The notes under the pieces were generated by a model. That model saw only the letters and a list, made by a program, of their open reading frames with translations, was not told the origin of the DNA and ran no database searches. A stretch of 64,000 bases of DNA from Lentinus brumalis (Eukaryota > Basidiomycota > Agaricomycetes > Polyporales > Polyporaceae), in contig MARA01000011.1 in NCBI GenBank assembly GCA_001792895.1, positions 992,001 through 1,056,000 of the forward strand, read 5' to 3'. The first letter of the stretch is position 1, and each line of letters starts with the position of its first letter. The translations under genes were made by a program, and so were the position numbers. Shown in pieces: positions 20,764-32,224 of the stretch.

Positions 20764-23056
20764 TTAGGCAGCCTCGGCGTCGAGAGCATCGAGGTGAGCC
20801 TCGACCGCGGCCATCTGGTACAGAACTTTGAACGCTACGGCGGTGCACCGCGCCCAGTAGAACCGCACGCTGTAAGGATCCAAACCGGCCAATCTTCCCG
20901 ACATGAAGAGCTCTATCGCATCCAAGATGCGATCGCCCTCCACAACCCACTCAACCTTCTGATCCTTCCATACGGCGAGCTCGTTCTCAACCTTCTGAAC
21001 CTCCTTGAACTCGGCAAGCATACGCGCCACGAAGTTGTCTCCTGACGGGTCGCGCGAAAAGCCCCAGGCCTTGAGGGCACGATTGATGGCGGTCAACTCG
21101 GGAACCACATCGGCCATGGGCGTCGGGATGATGGGAATCACCGGGAGTGTCTTTGGGTCCCTGAGAGGAGGTTAAGGATGTAGCAGATTGGAAGAGCGCA
21201 TGTTGAATACTCACATGTAGTATGGAAGGGCGACAGCCTCGTCGTGCGAGAGAGCTGCAGCATCGCGGCGAGCAAACTCCGCCGCGGAGATCGTGCTTCT
21301 CTCAGAGGGGCCAGTATTTGGCGGCTCTTCAGGGGTCGTTGCGCCCTCAGCCCCTTCGGTGGCTTGCTGGCTGTAGGTAAATCACTCACTAGTGAGCTCA
21401 AATGCAATGATGAGATGGGTATTTTTATAACATACCGGGCAAGCTTGCGCTTCTGGTAGTAACGCGCTGATACGGCAGCTGCGTCTCTGAGGGCAGAACA
21501 CCCAACAAATGACAACAACCAACCTGAAAGGGTGCGAGTGGGCTAGTCGATTCTCGGTCGAGCAGCGACGAAGTCGAGCGTCGGAGGTTCGCGAAGTCGA
21601 AGAGCTCGAAAGGGGGAGGGAAGAAGGCGAAAGTGGTGCGAGGGAAAAGGGGGATCGGCGAGGTGTCGGCGATATATAGCCTAACGACGAATAGCCGTCG
21701 GCAAGACGAAACCACGAGGCACTCCGGCCTCGATGCGAAGACTCTGCGACGCGATAGTGCGACGAATCGGCCCCGTCCTGGGTGCGCGAGACGACGAAGT
21801 CCTTCCTGGACAACTTGGGGCCACGATAGGCTGGGGGAGACCACGATAGGTCGACTGGGTCACGATAGACCGACTAGGGCCACGATAGGCCGAACGTGAA
21901 GGCTCTTCTTGAGCGAAACCGGCCCTTCCTGGGCTACCCTTCCTGGGCTACTTGCTGGGTCGACGATACGACACTGGCCGACGATACGGCGAAACTATGA
22001 GAAGACTCTGCGACTCAGCTGGACCTTGGACTTGGAGCGACTCCGGCTCGAAACTGGTGAAAACGTCGAAGAGCGTCGAAACGACCGCGAACGAGAGCTC
22101 GTGACGGAGAGGGGGAAAGGTTCTCTGATTCGGAGTGTAGATGGTGGGGGAAGGGAAGGGGGCCTCTAACTAGATGCTGTACATGCTGTTCGACGATATG
22201 GTATGACGAAGCGCGCAATTCGGCCTATGACTAAGCGACGAACAACCAATCAGAGCTGAACACAAGGCTAATCGCGTGATGCAACAACGACGGCGCCGAC
22301 AACGCCGAACAGGCGCTAGGCGCACGGACCAGGTCGAACAATCACAACATAATGACGCGATCGACGAATCGCGCCGCTTGACACGAAGCAAAGGGGACGA
22401 AATGAACTAAGGCAAGGTCGAACCAAACTGAATAGTAAAGAGGGAAGGGACGAAGACTCAAAGGCTCAAAGGCTTGAATAGACGAAGGGTCGCAGGGTCG
22501 ATGAACTGACAAATCAACGAACGGACGAATTGCTGGCCATGGGAGTGAAGACGAAGGCTGGTCGACGACTGTCGAATGCAAAGGACTACGGTTCGACGTC
22601 GTTCGAGGGTCGAGGTGGGAGGTGATGGTCGAGCAAGGACAAATGATGACTACCAAGGCCGACTGGGGACGATATAGGCCAACAATAGCTTGCAGGTTGG
22701 CCGATAAGGCCGAAGGAGCGCAGGAGAAGGGCAGGAGGACGGCGAAATGGACGATAGTGAGGATAGGGAGTCGATAGAAGGTGCGAAGAGGTCGCAAAAT
22801 CAGGGCACAGACCAGTATGATGCACATCAGCGCATTGCGAGCTCTGCGCGCTGCCAACTTGTCAGCATCATTCAAGCTGCAGGTATGTGATCTTCTGGTG
22901 AGCTCGGATGCGTGTTGAGAGTGTCCGAAGAACATACCGGGTCGGCTGGTCGTTCTGGTGGCAAGCAGCCTTGCGACCTCTGCCAGCGCGTGCCGCTAAT
23001 TTTTTGAGGTTCTTGGCATCGACGTCATAGGTGGTGTGCGCCGTGGGACACTTCAT
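20764..23056 (-). CDS. Small basic/helical KDZ-associated protein
   Basis: Uncharacterised. The well-supported part is the 3' exons: a basic motif SARYYQKRKLARQ near 21450, a linker to 21240, and a final helical exon at 21160-20764 (RALKAWGFSRDP, VENELAVWKDQKVEWVVEGD). A paralogue with the same layout lies in the other giant element at 45064-46060. Two possible 5' exons (MKCPTAHTTYDVDAKNLKKL from 23056, then LNDADKLAARRARNAL near 22860) are separated from the rest by ~1.3 kb that looks non-coding, so the 5' end is uncertain. Stop at 20764. It may be a DNA-binding accessory protein (inferred from the basic motif). Confidence 0.55.
21520..22800. other. Non-coding stretch with CACGATAG repeats
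   Basis: Between exons of the small KDZ gene. The phrase CACGATAGG/ACGATAG with GACTGGG or GGCC recurs at 21822-21895, and GACGATACG(G/A)C at 21960-21995. The plus strand is rich in CGAAG/GACGA words throughout. It has no domain-bearing frame. It may be a long intron or a decayed insertion. Confidence 0.4.
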
Positions 23057-23514
23057 GATCTCAGCGCAGTAGCAGCAGCAGAGAATTCCAGGACTGGGGG
23101 AGGATGATAGAGAGCCGAACGACGGAGGTGGCAAAGCGGGCAGCGGAGTGGTGGTAAGACGCAAGTAAGACGCCGCGGCAAGCGTCAGACGCACTCCGCT
23201 CGTAAGACACGTCTTACTGACTCCGCGTCAGTGCTCATGTCCAGCGGATGATATTCTCCCGCGTAAGGATCCTGTTCTGTATGTACTCTACAACCGGGAT
23301 ATGGTGTGGCTCCTCAGCCTCCGTTTATGTGGTCTACAGGCAGATTGAGCTGGCCAGCCTTCAAGCTTGGATGGAGGTTCGATACTACTTCTTAAAGGGA
23401 CCATGTGCACTCAGACGTATACTAGTAGAAGGCAATTCGGACTTGTCCTCCTAGCGGCAAGCACATCGAACGGTCACGGTGAGAGACAGGTTGATTCCAA
23501 CCGAGTATCATTCA

Positions 23515-24422
23515 CTACTTAATGAGCTGACGAACACGCCCTTCCCGCTTTGCCCGGTCATATAGTTCCTCTGCCTCCTCCTTTGTCTCACAGGACTGGT
23601 ATCGAGAACCGCGCACATCGATATCGTCCGCCATATCGACCCAATTGCGCCATATGCCGACTCGTAGCCCAGCGGTCACAACGTACCACTTCTTGCCGCG
23701 TGGCGCATACCCATCCTCAACATGTTCCACTGCAAGCGATCATCTCGGTCATCAGACTAAGAACAGTGTAGATAAAAAGAGCACGTACGGCCTGGGACCC
23801 AGTCAACTCGGGCTTTCCCTCCCGCGCGTATAGTGTACCGGACGCCTGAACCGCCGCCGCCGCTCCGAACGTGTTCGCGGTTCTGTACCCATCTAGACGG
23901 AGCCGTCCAGCTGCGCGAAGCTGGAGATGAGGCAGCATGAGCCTCGGCCACCGATATTTGATCCCTGCCCAAGGGAGCGTTGTACACGTTGATAGGGGCT
24001 GTGGATGCGTGAACGTTGATGTTCACGGTGACCCCAGGAAGGCCAGCTTCACTCGAAGTGTGGTCCTGGGACGCCGCCTTTCGGTTGCGTGCACGGCGAC
24101 TTGGAGGAGGAAGAGGGGAGGTTGCGAGAGCGGGGGAAGCAGGGGACAGGAGCAGAGACCACTCCCAGTCTTCACCGGCGATCGAGAGCTGACTGAGATC
24201 GGGGAGGGGCGCATCGGCGGGATTCTCGTTCGGTGTGCTGCTCTGAGGCTGCCGCACTGTCTGAGTAGTGCATGCATGAGCAACGCTTGTCAGAGAGAGA
24301 GAGCACAGTGGACTCACTGTAGCCAGGCAGGCGGCGACGATGTGGTTGCAGGCGAAAGCGTAGAGGGGAGATGAAGAACGCGTGCCGGGCACGCGCGAAA
24401 CATGGAGAATTGTACAATGCAC
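23515..24422 (-). CDS. Viroplasmin / RNase H1 N-terminal domain protein
   Basis: Predicted nucleic-acid-binding protein with a C-terminal RNase H1 N-terminal (caulimovirus viroplasmin-type) domain: KKWYVVTAGLRVGIWRNW, then ETKEEAEELYDRAK. This fold binds RNA-DNA hybrids in RNase H1. Exons on the minus strand: 24422 to about 24319, about 24262 to 23789, and about 23729 to 23515. The middle exon is Ser/Pro/Ala-rich with a basic patch (SRRARNRKAAS). No RNase H catalytic domain follows. It is divergent to the 24567 gene with 144 bp between starts. Such stand-alone domains are frequent in Agaricomycetes genomes. Start taken from the open frame; uncertain. Confidence 0.65.
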
Positions 24423-24566
24423 CCGTAAACTCCCGCTGCTGCCGGCGACGCAAAATGTCGCGCGTCGTCTCGACTTCTAATAATCTCCTTCCAGCCGGCG
24501 TCGCTAGGCTAGCATTGTCACTCTCCCAACACTGCGATCCTTGTCATCAATTTCTACGCGGTCAGC
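24423..24566. promoter_or_regulatory. Bidirectional promoter between two KDZ cargo genes
   Basis: 144 bp separate the divergent starts at 24422 (minus) and 24567 (plus). The arrangement repeats the head-to-head layout of the Plavaka genes. No core motif is obvious. Confidence 0.4.
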
Positions 24567-27401
24567 ATGGGACGTCGTCCATTCGGCACACAGACGGAGC
24601 GCGACTGGCTTGACGAGCTTCAGCCCGAGTTCGGCACCTCTCGTTCAAACTCCAAGTCAACGCCGTTCATGACCTCCATGTATCAACGATACTTCGACCA
24701 CTTCTATCCCGGAGTCAACATCCCTGAAGGCGCGGATGAGAAGGAGGTATTCTTCACCGCCCTCCAGCCTGATGCGCAAGGCAATCCCGTGACGGTGTCT
24801 GTGTGGAAGCGAAAGGACGTGAGTTTCTGGTTCCTCGTGAGTCATATAAATGTATCGCTCACAACTCAATGGAACTAGCAACTGTACTGGTATTTCTGGA
24901 ACAACCGTGAAGAGAAGGTGAAGAAAACGAAGGCAAAGAAAAGCAGCCTCGACAGCCTGAAGCCGCCCAAGAAGCCCATCAAGCGACAGGCCTACCAGGC
25001 TTACGTGGACGTCTTCGGCGATCGAGTCCTTCCTATTATCAAGGCACGCTATCGTGAGGCCCTGGAGAAGGTCCCGGAGGGCGCGCAGAAGCCACAGTGG
25101 GTCGCGTTCATGAGCGAGCACGCGAAGGCCATGCTTGCGCAAGAGCCCGAGGAAGTTCGCGACGAGGTCGAGCAGAAGCGTCGGAAGCCAACACAGGCCG
25201 ACGGGCTCGACATGTTCAACGATCCTACGCCGGACGTTACGCAAGAGGACCTGCACAAACGTGCGCGGGACATCCAGGCGTGAGTACATTTTGACCTCGT
25301 ACAAATACTGTGACGTATTCTGACCTTCCAACAGCCGGATTGATGATCTTCCCAAACAACTCGCCGACATCGCGAAGGGCCTTGAGGCCAATCTTGGTTG
25401 GAAGATCAGCATCCAAACCGGCGGTCCCCGTCCGGACACGGGCAAGTACACTACACTCTCGTGCGTGTTCGCAACCTCCTCCATAACGAAGAACTACTCA
25501 CCTGTCCGCAGATATCACAGCGGTGAGACCGTGAATCTAGGCTACACGTTCACTGAGGCATGCAATCAATGGTCGAACTACCGGGAGAGTTACAGCTCAT
25601 TCATGGTCAGCTGCTACAGTAAGTTGACCTTCTTATATACTTACAACACTTGCATACTAATACATAACCCTTTAGAGCCGGGTACCACAGAGAAACTGTT
25701 GGAAGCATACCGTTGGCAACCTCAGGAACCCGTGGCCCCCGATTCTACGACGTCTACGCATCCCAGCCTTGCCACGTCGACATCTACCTCTGCGCCTGCA
25801 CCCTCCGATCCTGCTGATGGCTCTCAGGGTACTCCTGCGCCCGATACTGGAGCTCCGGTGTGTTCATCCAACATCGCTACTGAGGGGAGCTCCACAAACT
25901 CGAACGGTGCGCGCGAGCCCGCGCGCAGCACAGCCACAAGCGAGCCGGAGGCTGAGGAAGTTCGGTCAGACAAGGCCTCAGCTTTGGACTACGAGAAGCA
26001 AAGGCAAGAGAACATACGGAGAAACATGGAGTTGATGAGAGCGCAAGGGTTGTTGGAGGCAGCGGAGGCGTTGCAGAAGGGAGGCAAGAAACGTGGCGGG
26101 CGTCCCAGAGGTGCGAAGAATCATACTCACACTCCCACGTCCGTCACACCTCGTACTCGCGCCGCCCTCGCTGCTGCTGCCACCAACACGTCCACCACGA
26201 CTGCTGTCGTCAACAGTCCCGCTTCCGCCGCTTCCCCTGCAACCGCGCCTGAGGCTCTTACCAGTGAGGTCAACAACGGGTCGAAGAGCGGACCTGGCCA
26301 TCCGGTCGACGAGAACGCCCCGCCGAAGGACGCGCTTGCGCCCTCCATCGAAACCTCCAAGGACGTGTCCGGGCCCTCCGTCGACGACATCAACGTCGCC
26401 AAGGAGATCACCAACAACACCCTCGGGGCCTCCGTCGATGCGGTCAATGCGCCTAAGGACGTGTCCGCGCCGACCGTCCAGGATGCGCCCAAGGATGTGT
26501 CCGCGCCGACCGTCCACGACGCGCCCAAGGAATTGGACACGCACGCAGCCTTCTCACTCTCCGACGGTACCTCCGTCACTGTGTCGCAACCTCCAACGCC
26601 GGCCTCGCTCTCGCCGCCTACTGCGTCGCCCTCAGGAGCTCTCATGTTGCCTTTGCAAGGTACGCAAACCACGTCTGTGCCGAATCCCCCATCCCCTCCT
26701 GCGTCAAGCTTCCCGCAGCCTCCCTCGGGCGATGCCGCGTTGCTGGAGCTCATCGTCCTTGACGAGCACGCCCCCGATTGGCTTCGAGATGCCCTCGATT
26801 ACTTCGAGTATCTCGCTGCTGGTGGGGCGGCCTGGGTGGAACTCGTCAATACGTGGCAGCGGTTCGAGATGCACATGGGTTATCCCGATAGCCGGGTGCG
26901 TCATCTTTCCTGTTTATTTGATGCAGAGTACTTACTTACATGCATCTTTTGCAGAAGAAGCAGCATCACCTGCCTACAACACTTCGCCCCGAGGAGGTGG
27001 CCCAGTGGATGAAGGAAGGCCGGGACTACGAGAAGCTTCCCGTCATTGCTGACCCGGTCGACTACGGTGCGAGATGGAAGGCTTGGTGGGCTTCTCTACA
27101 GCCTGCCTGCCGTCGCATCGAGGGCGCGTGGCCTTCCTTGGCTCGTGTCGCTCCCTCGGACGCAGCAGAGTGGGAGAACTTGTGGCGCGGCGGTCCATGC
27201 GGACTGTTCCTGGTCATCACCGCGCTTGCGTGGTGGGTTTGGAAGATTACTGACAATGGCGGGCCCTTCGACGACATACACACGATGATTCAAGATGTCT
27301 CTTGGGCTCTTCACACCGCCATGGATGCCCACAATGTCAAGCACGCTGCGCCCGTTGCTGCTGAAGGCGCTCCTCCGGAGAAGCGTGTCCGTCTCGAGTG
27401 A
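24567..27401 (+). CDS. AT-hook-like accessory protein of the KDZ element
   Basis: Function unknown. Six exons: 24567-24818, 24879-25279, about 25336-25460, 25512-25620, 25677-26895 and 26955-27401. The N-terminal ~200 residues resemble a family recurrent in basidiomycete transposon neighbourhoods (MYQRYFDHFYPGVNIP, YWYFWNNREE, KARYREALEKVPEGAQKPQW, QEPEEVRDEVEQKRR). The middle has a basic AT-hook-like motif KKRGGRPRGAKN near 26090, then a long Ala/Pro/Ser-rich low-complexity region with tandem KDVSAPTVxDAP units. The C-terminus is Trp-rich (WKAWWASLQPA, TALAWWVWKI) and ends in the basic KRVRLE. The AT-hook suggests DNA binding. No lesion seen. Confidence 0.68.
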
Positions 27402-28424
27402 TTGGTTAACCCCCGGTGTTGCATTCTCCTTCGAAGTACGTCTTTCTTCTGTTTTGCCCCCGATCCCCGCGAGCAGCAGCTCCTCTACCATGCCCTCTTC
27501 TCGTTGCTGTCCCTCCTCCCTCCTCCCTCGTCCTTCGTCCTTCATCCCTCGTCTCTCGTCTCTCGTCTCTCGTCTCTCGTCTCTCGTCTCTCGTCTCTCG
27601 TCTCTCGTCTCTCGTCTCTCGTCTCTCGTCTCTCCTCCCTCGTCCCTCGTCCCTCGTCCCTCGTCCCTCGTCCCTCGTCCCTCGTCCCTCGTCCCTCCTC
27701 CCTCGTCCCTCGTCCCTCATCCCTCGTCCCTCGTCTCTCGTCCCTCGTCTCTCGTCCCTCATCTCTCGTCCCTCGTCTCTCGTCCCTCGTCTCTCGTCCC
27801 TCGTCTCTCGTCCCTCGTCTCTCGTCCCTCGTCCCTCCTCCCTCGTCCCTCGCTTTTATCTCTCATTTTCGCTAGTCCTCCCCTATTACATAATGACTCT
27901 TCAGTCGTCTACGCCTTGTACCTGGCATATATACTGATACTTGACGCTTTCCTTGTGGACATCGTTCTTGTATCAGTGCAGTCATGTACCTAGTTGCTTC
28001 AGTCAATGATTAAATGACTGTCAACGCTAAGTAGAGCAGATAGGCGCTCACGTCCGGTCCTCCCAGTAACCGAACCGGCACAGCATTGCGCACTTGTGTA
28101 TAGCAAGCTACAATTTCAAAGTGCGTATAAGTGTGTACTACAATTGCTACTTACAATGCTCAACAAGGCAAGGCTCATTGGTTGCTTTCGCTCTTACTCA
28201 AATCTTGTTCGTTTGGCAAGCAATTTCATGAGCACATCCATTGCAGGCCATTTTACCCTTTGCTGAATTTGTGAGTGAAATGGTCGAGGTGGTGCAGAGA
28301 TATGGGACGAACTAATATCAGGCAAGATGGACAGGTCAGATTGGGTCATGTACTGACCAGCACCAAAACAAGGTGAATTATGTATAAGCTTGTGGGGTGG
28401 CTGAGCAGAATTGTACAAGCACGC
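27402..28424. other. Non-coding end of the KDZ element
   Basis: Contains the heptanucleotide satellite (listed separately) and about 500 bp with no open frame of note before the right terminal repeat. I see no gene. Confidence 0.6.
27535..27855 (+). repeat. Polypyrimidine heptanucleotide satellite (GTCTCTC/GTCCCTC)n
   Basis: About 45 near-perfect copies of a 7 bp unit, GTCTCTC changing to GTCCCTC and GTCCCTC/GTCTCTC mixtures. The plus strand is almost free of adenine. Open frames through it are artefacts of the repeat (Leu/Ser/Val-rich in every frame). Confidence 0.95.
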
Positions 28425-28938
28425 TTGTATTATTCCAGGCACGATTGAGCAGCCCAGAAATTATACAAGGGCTTTTACAAGCCTGGAGGGTGGCTAAGTG
28501 GGATTTTACAAGCTAGAGGAACTCCAATTACAAGCGCTGCCAGAACAGGCAGGTCACTGAATCTTGATCCATCAATTACAACCATTTACAAGCCCATATC
28601 CCTGGTCCATCACATCTTACTATCAAATCTGCCCGATTTGTATCTGATTGATTGATCTGCCTACCCCCATTTACAAGGGATATACTAGGCTGTCGAGATA
28701 TTACAACCAGAGTAAAACAAGCTCCCCTATTACATCTACTACGCTTTTTACAAGCTATATACAATGCCTGTTGACTTGTCATACATTTATTACAAGCCAG
28801 AAGCACCTATAGTACAACAGAGGAGTTTATACAAGCCCCTGCTTGTATTTCAGGCTTGTACTATAACGACCCATAAAATACACAACCATATGCACAGGTT
28901 CATGGCATATTGTATTACAAGTATGGATACTACTGGTG
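28425..28938 (-). repeat. KDZ right terminal inverted repeat
   Basis: Reverse complement of 8722-9235, including the CTTGTAA-type motifs. It ends CTACTGGTG next to the duplicated TGTCCTCC at 28939-28946. Confidence 0.9.
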
Positions 28939-28946
28939 TGTCCTCC

Positions 28947-31020
28947 TCGATATTGTCGAACTCGCAAAGGTGCGTACCTGGAATCGCTGCGTGCAGATGA
29001 CATAGCCGTGCTGACGCCAGCTTGCGTAGTCGCATTCTGGGGTGAATCTCGCGAGGGTGTTCGTCGAGTTGTTGACAGACATGAGCCTGGACGAAAAGGT
29101 GAGCTGATGTGAGGCTCTGTGCACTGTTATGGACTGATGACTTACCAGATCATGAACGTTACGTGCGACAACGCATCGAATAACGACACGATGATCGCTG
29201 AGATGGGCGTCCTCCTCCCGTTCTTCGAGGGCCAGTATCATTGTGTCCGTTGCTTCGCTCACGTGGTGAACCTCGTCGCGAAGTCGTTGCTGCGCCAGTT
29301 CGACGCCAAGACAGTGGGGGAGGCCGCGGGCGAGGCCGATGAAGATGTGCGCGCTTTGCTCGAGCTTGCGGAGACGATCGCGCTGGAAGATGCAGAGACG
29401 TTGGCTGCGCGGCGCGAGGAGGAGGGCGATCAAGGCACCCTTGAAGACGACGACAAGTGGGTAGACGAGGTTGAATCGTTGTCGCCAGAAGAGCGCGTCG
29501 AGTTCTTGGAGCAGATCGTGCCGGTGAAGCTGGTGCTGGCAAAGGTGTGTGAGCTGGCATTGCGTGTGGGAGTACGACCCTGACCGTGCGACCAGGTTCG
29601 TAAGCTGGCATTCAAGGTAGTCAATTCGAGCACCATTCTCCTCCCGGCATGGTACGACTTGTGCCGCCAGCTCAAGATGGCGGAACATCTGATCCCCCGT
29701 GACGTCAAGACACGCTGGAACTCAACATACGACATGGCCTACGTGACTGTAGAGTACCAGGAGGTCTACAAGAGACTCACCGCCGACGCCGAGCTAGGAT
29801 TACGCGGCTTCGAACTCTCCAGGCGCGAATGGACTATTCTGAGACAGCTGCGGGACATCCTTAAGGTTCGTACCCCGCCTGTGCGGCGATTCTACTCTGG
29901 CATTGACGTTCAAACCTTCTCCTGCTTCCCCTTCTTCCCGCCACGGCCTTGCTGGCACTCATCGCCCGCCCCCTGCCCTCCCCGCACTCGCGATCTTGAG
30001 CAGGTCTTCAAAGATGCTACCCTGTTCTTCTCCCGAGGCTCGCCCACCATCGCCGCCGTGATCCCAGCAATGGATCTCATCGACAGCAAGCTGGGTGATG
30101 CGGCACGCGACTCCAACAACAACCTCGACCCAGCCATCCGAACCGCCGCCGGCATCGCCAAGCGTACCATCAATAGGTACTACAAGATCTCCGACATGTC
30201 TTCAACCTACCGTATCGCTATGGGTGAGTTCTCTTGCCGTCTCTCCTTGCCACGTCACCAACCCCCACGCATCCAAGTGCTCCACCCTCGGCACAAGTTG
30301 CGCTATTTCGAGCGCGCCGGGTGGCCGAAGCATTGGATCTAGGAGTCCCTGGAGATGGTCCGTGACGAGTATGACCGCCATTATCGCCACCTGGACGAGC
30401 GCGTCGACGACCATGACACGGCTAGCGAAGATGATGCTGAGCAGAGCTCCAAGATCACCTGGGACGATGAGGTATGTGCAGTGCTATTAGCTTTTTTTGT
30501 CAGGCCCTCGCTAACGCTGTCCTACCAGCACGCCAATCTCTTTGACCTCATGGAGGCTGAGGATGGCCCCCCGCACCGGCAAGAACCGCGACCAGTTGGA
30601 GGACTACTTGTCCACGCCGACAGAGCCATGCACGGATGCCGTCAAGTACTGGGCTGCACGCAAGACATCCATCCCCGGTCTCACACGCATGGGGATCGAT
30701 TACTCGACCATTCCCGGTACGCCTCCCTTCTCGCATGTCCACTCGCTCATGTACTGACTATCTCATCCGATCCAGCTACCTCTGTTGATGTCGAGTGGAC
30801 CTTCAGCAAAGGCCGTCTCATTCTTTCTCATGTCCGCAACCGGCTGAGCGCGCAGACCACCCGCGCGCTGATGTGCGTCGGTGAGTGGTCACGCCTGGAC
30901 TTGCTCCGCGAGGACGACGTCAAGCCCACCGTCGCTCTTCCAGACCTTGAAGGAGATGAAGAGTTCGAGATGGAGGAGGGGTGGGAGCATGTGCAGAAGG
31001 CAATGGAGGCTCGGAAGTAG
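28947..31020 (+). pseudogene. hAT transposase, C-terminal half
   Basis: Catalytic half of the hAT transposase. After the KDZ insertion the frame resumes (LDIVELAK to about 28970), then exon VNLARVFVELLTDMSLDEK. The catalytic block is VTCDNASNNDTMI near 29160 followed by GQYHCVRCFAHVVNLVAKSLL. KTRWNSTYDM lies near 29710, KYYKISDMSST near 30180, and the hAT dimerisation region (ATSVDVEWTFSKGRLILSHVRNRL) near 30780. Lesions: a TAG near 30341 between HWI and ESLEMVRDEY, and a frame change near 30550 (LEDYLSTPTEP is in another frame). Stop at 31018-31020. It matches the family in length once joined to 7514-8714. Confidence 0.82.
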
Positions 31021-31230
31021 ACCATCTGTACATAGAACATCTCTGAGCTCTGGTTGTGTGCGCCGCTGTCCCCGCCACCGCCTTCACCGACTCCAAAGAC
31101 TCGAGCTTCGGAATACCGATCCCGCCACCTGCTATCTCCATCGACGACCTACGCCACCATCGATGAGCCCGCCCCCGAGAGTACTTATCCCAGGGTGCGC
31201 ATACCCTCCTCCTTTGACCGCGTCCACCAC

Positions 31231-32090
31231 CATGCCGTCAGTATCGCCTCTCAGCCCCCTCCAGCCTGTCCCTCCTCCCGACGGCGCCGACGAGAACACG
31301 CACGTCGTCGCGCTTCCTCCCAGCGCCGTAGCCATCGAACGTCTCTTCACCCACGTGAACCGCGCTTCCGCTCTCATCCGCGCCCTTCGCGACATCGAGA
31401 ACGTCTCGGACGACATCAAGCGCACCATTGAATCTCTCGCGGGCGGCGACGCGCGCATGGAACTACTCGAAGACTATGTCCTCTTCATCCACAACGCACG
31501 TCTCCGTACTTTCGTCCTCCGCATTTCCGGCAAGACATCGGGCGCAGTGGCTGAGGTGCCATCCCCACGTCCCTACCGTATGTTCTCGCACTTACCTCTG
31601 CATCCCAGTTCGTTCTGCCCGCCGATGGAAGCACACTGCACTCGCTGCCTGCGCAAAAGTTTATTCAATGGGTTCGCGCTTTCGAACGCGGTGAGTTCGG
31701 AGTTCAAGATGCGATAACCCCTGCTCAGCGTGAGCTTCTAGTCGACTTTGCCCACATCTGGGAGGGGTTCGCTCGTCTCCCTCGTCTCGATCGGGGATGG
31801 GAGTACTTCTGCTTGATGTTACGGTGGCTCGCTACGGACACCTAGGTCTCGACGTCCGCTGTTGTCGACGGAGGATATTTGCAGCTCTGGATGCTCTCGG
31901 AGTGGGCTCGAGAACAGTACCCGGTGAGTATGACTATTGTCATGCATCGACATCTTAGCTGACTGGTCTCTACTAGGGTTGGTTCGAGGTTCCGGAAGAT
32001 GATCCTGAGATGCCGGAGCTGGTCACTGTGTATGGGTCGGACTCCGACAACGAGCCTCATGAGGATGTGTGGTCAGACAGCATAGCGTAG
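31231..32090 (+). pseudogene. Possible second gene of the hAT element
   Basis: I recognise no family. From the ATG at 31231 a frame runs through a helical region (VNRASALIRALRDIENVSDD, ESLAGGDARMELLEDYV). Plausible continuation exons read ADGSTLHSLPAQKFIQWVRA and WEGFARLPRLDRGWEYFC, ending in an acidic tail that stops near 32088. An in-frame TAG near 31843 and very short introns (31 and 37 nt) make the model doubtful. It lies between the transposase and the hAT right end, same strand. It may be a decayed accessory gene or a captured fragment. Confidence 0.4.
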
Positions 32091-32224
32091 ACCGTGCATT
32101 GTTGTGAAGCTCTCTTCTGGGTTGAAGTGAAGTTATCTGCGATCATTTGTACTCCTGTCTGCCTTGAATGCCAATGCAGTAGTCTGTGGATGCTTCCTAT
32201 ATGCCTGTGTATTGTACTATAGCA

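Larger units (their letters stand above)
8722..28938 (-). mobile_element. KDZ-type giant DNA transposon inside the hAT gene
   Basis: About 13 kb after removing the Plavaka insertion. Near-identical terminal inverted repeats of ~510 bp (8722-9235 and 28425-28938) are flanked by a 7-8 bp duplication. Genes inside: the KDZ transposase (minus, 9652-20605, split), a small helical protein (minus, 20764 up), a viroplasmin-domain gene (minus, 23515-24422) and an AT-hook-like gene (plus, 24567-27401). KDZ (Kyakuja-Dileera-Zisupton) elements are expanded in basidiomycetes. The transposase has a TGA and a frameshift and is split, so this copy is not autonomous. Confidence 0.88.

Noticed and set aside
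27400..27995. Several long open frames on both strands with Leu/Ser/Val or Arg/Asp/Glu repeats
   Set aside because: They are produced by the 7 bp satellite, which stays open in all frames; no start context, domain or splice evidence.
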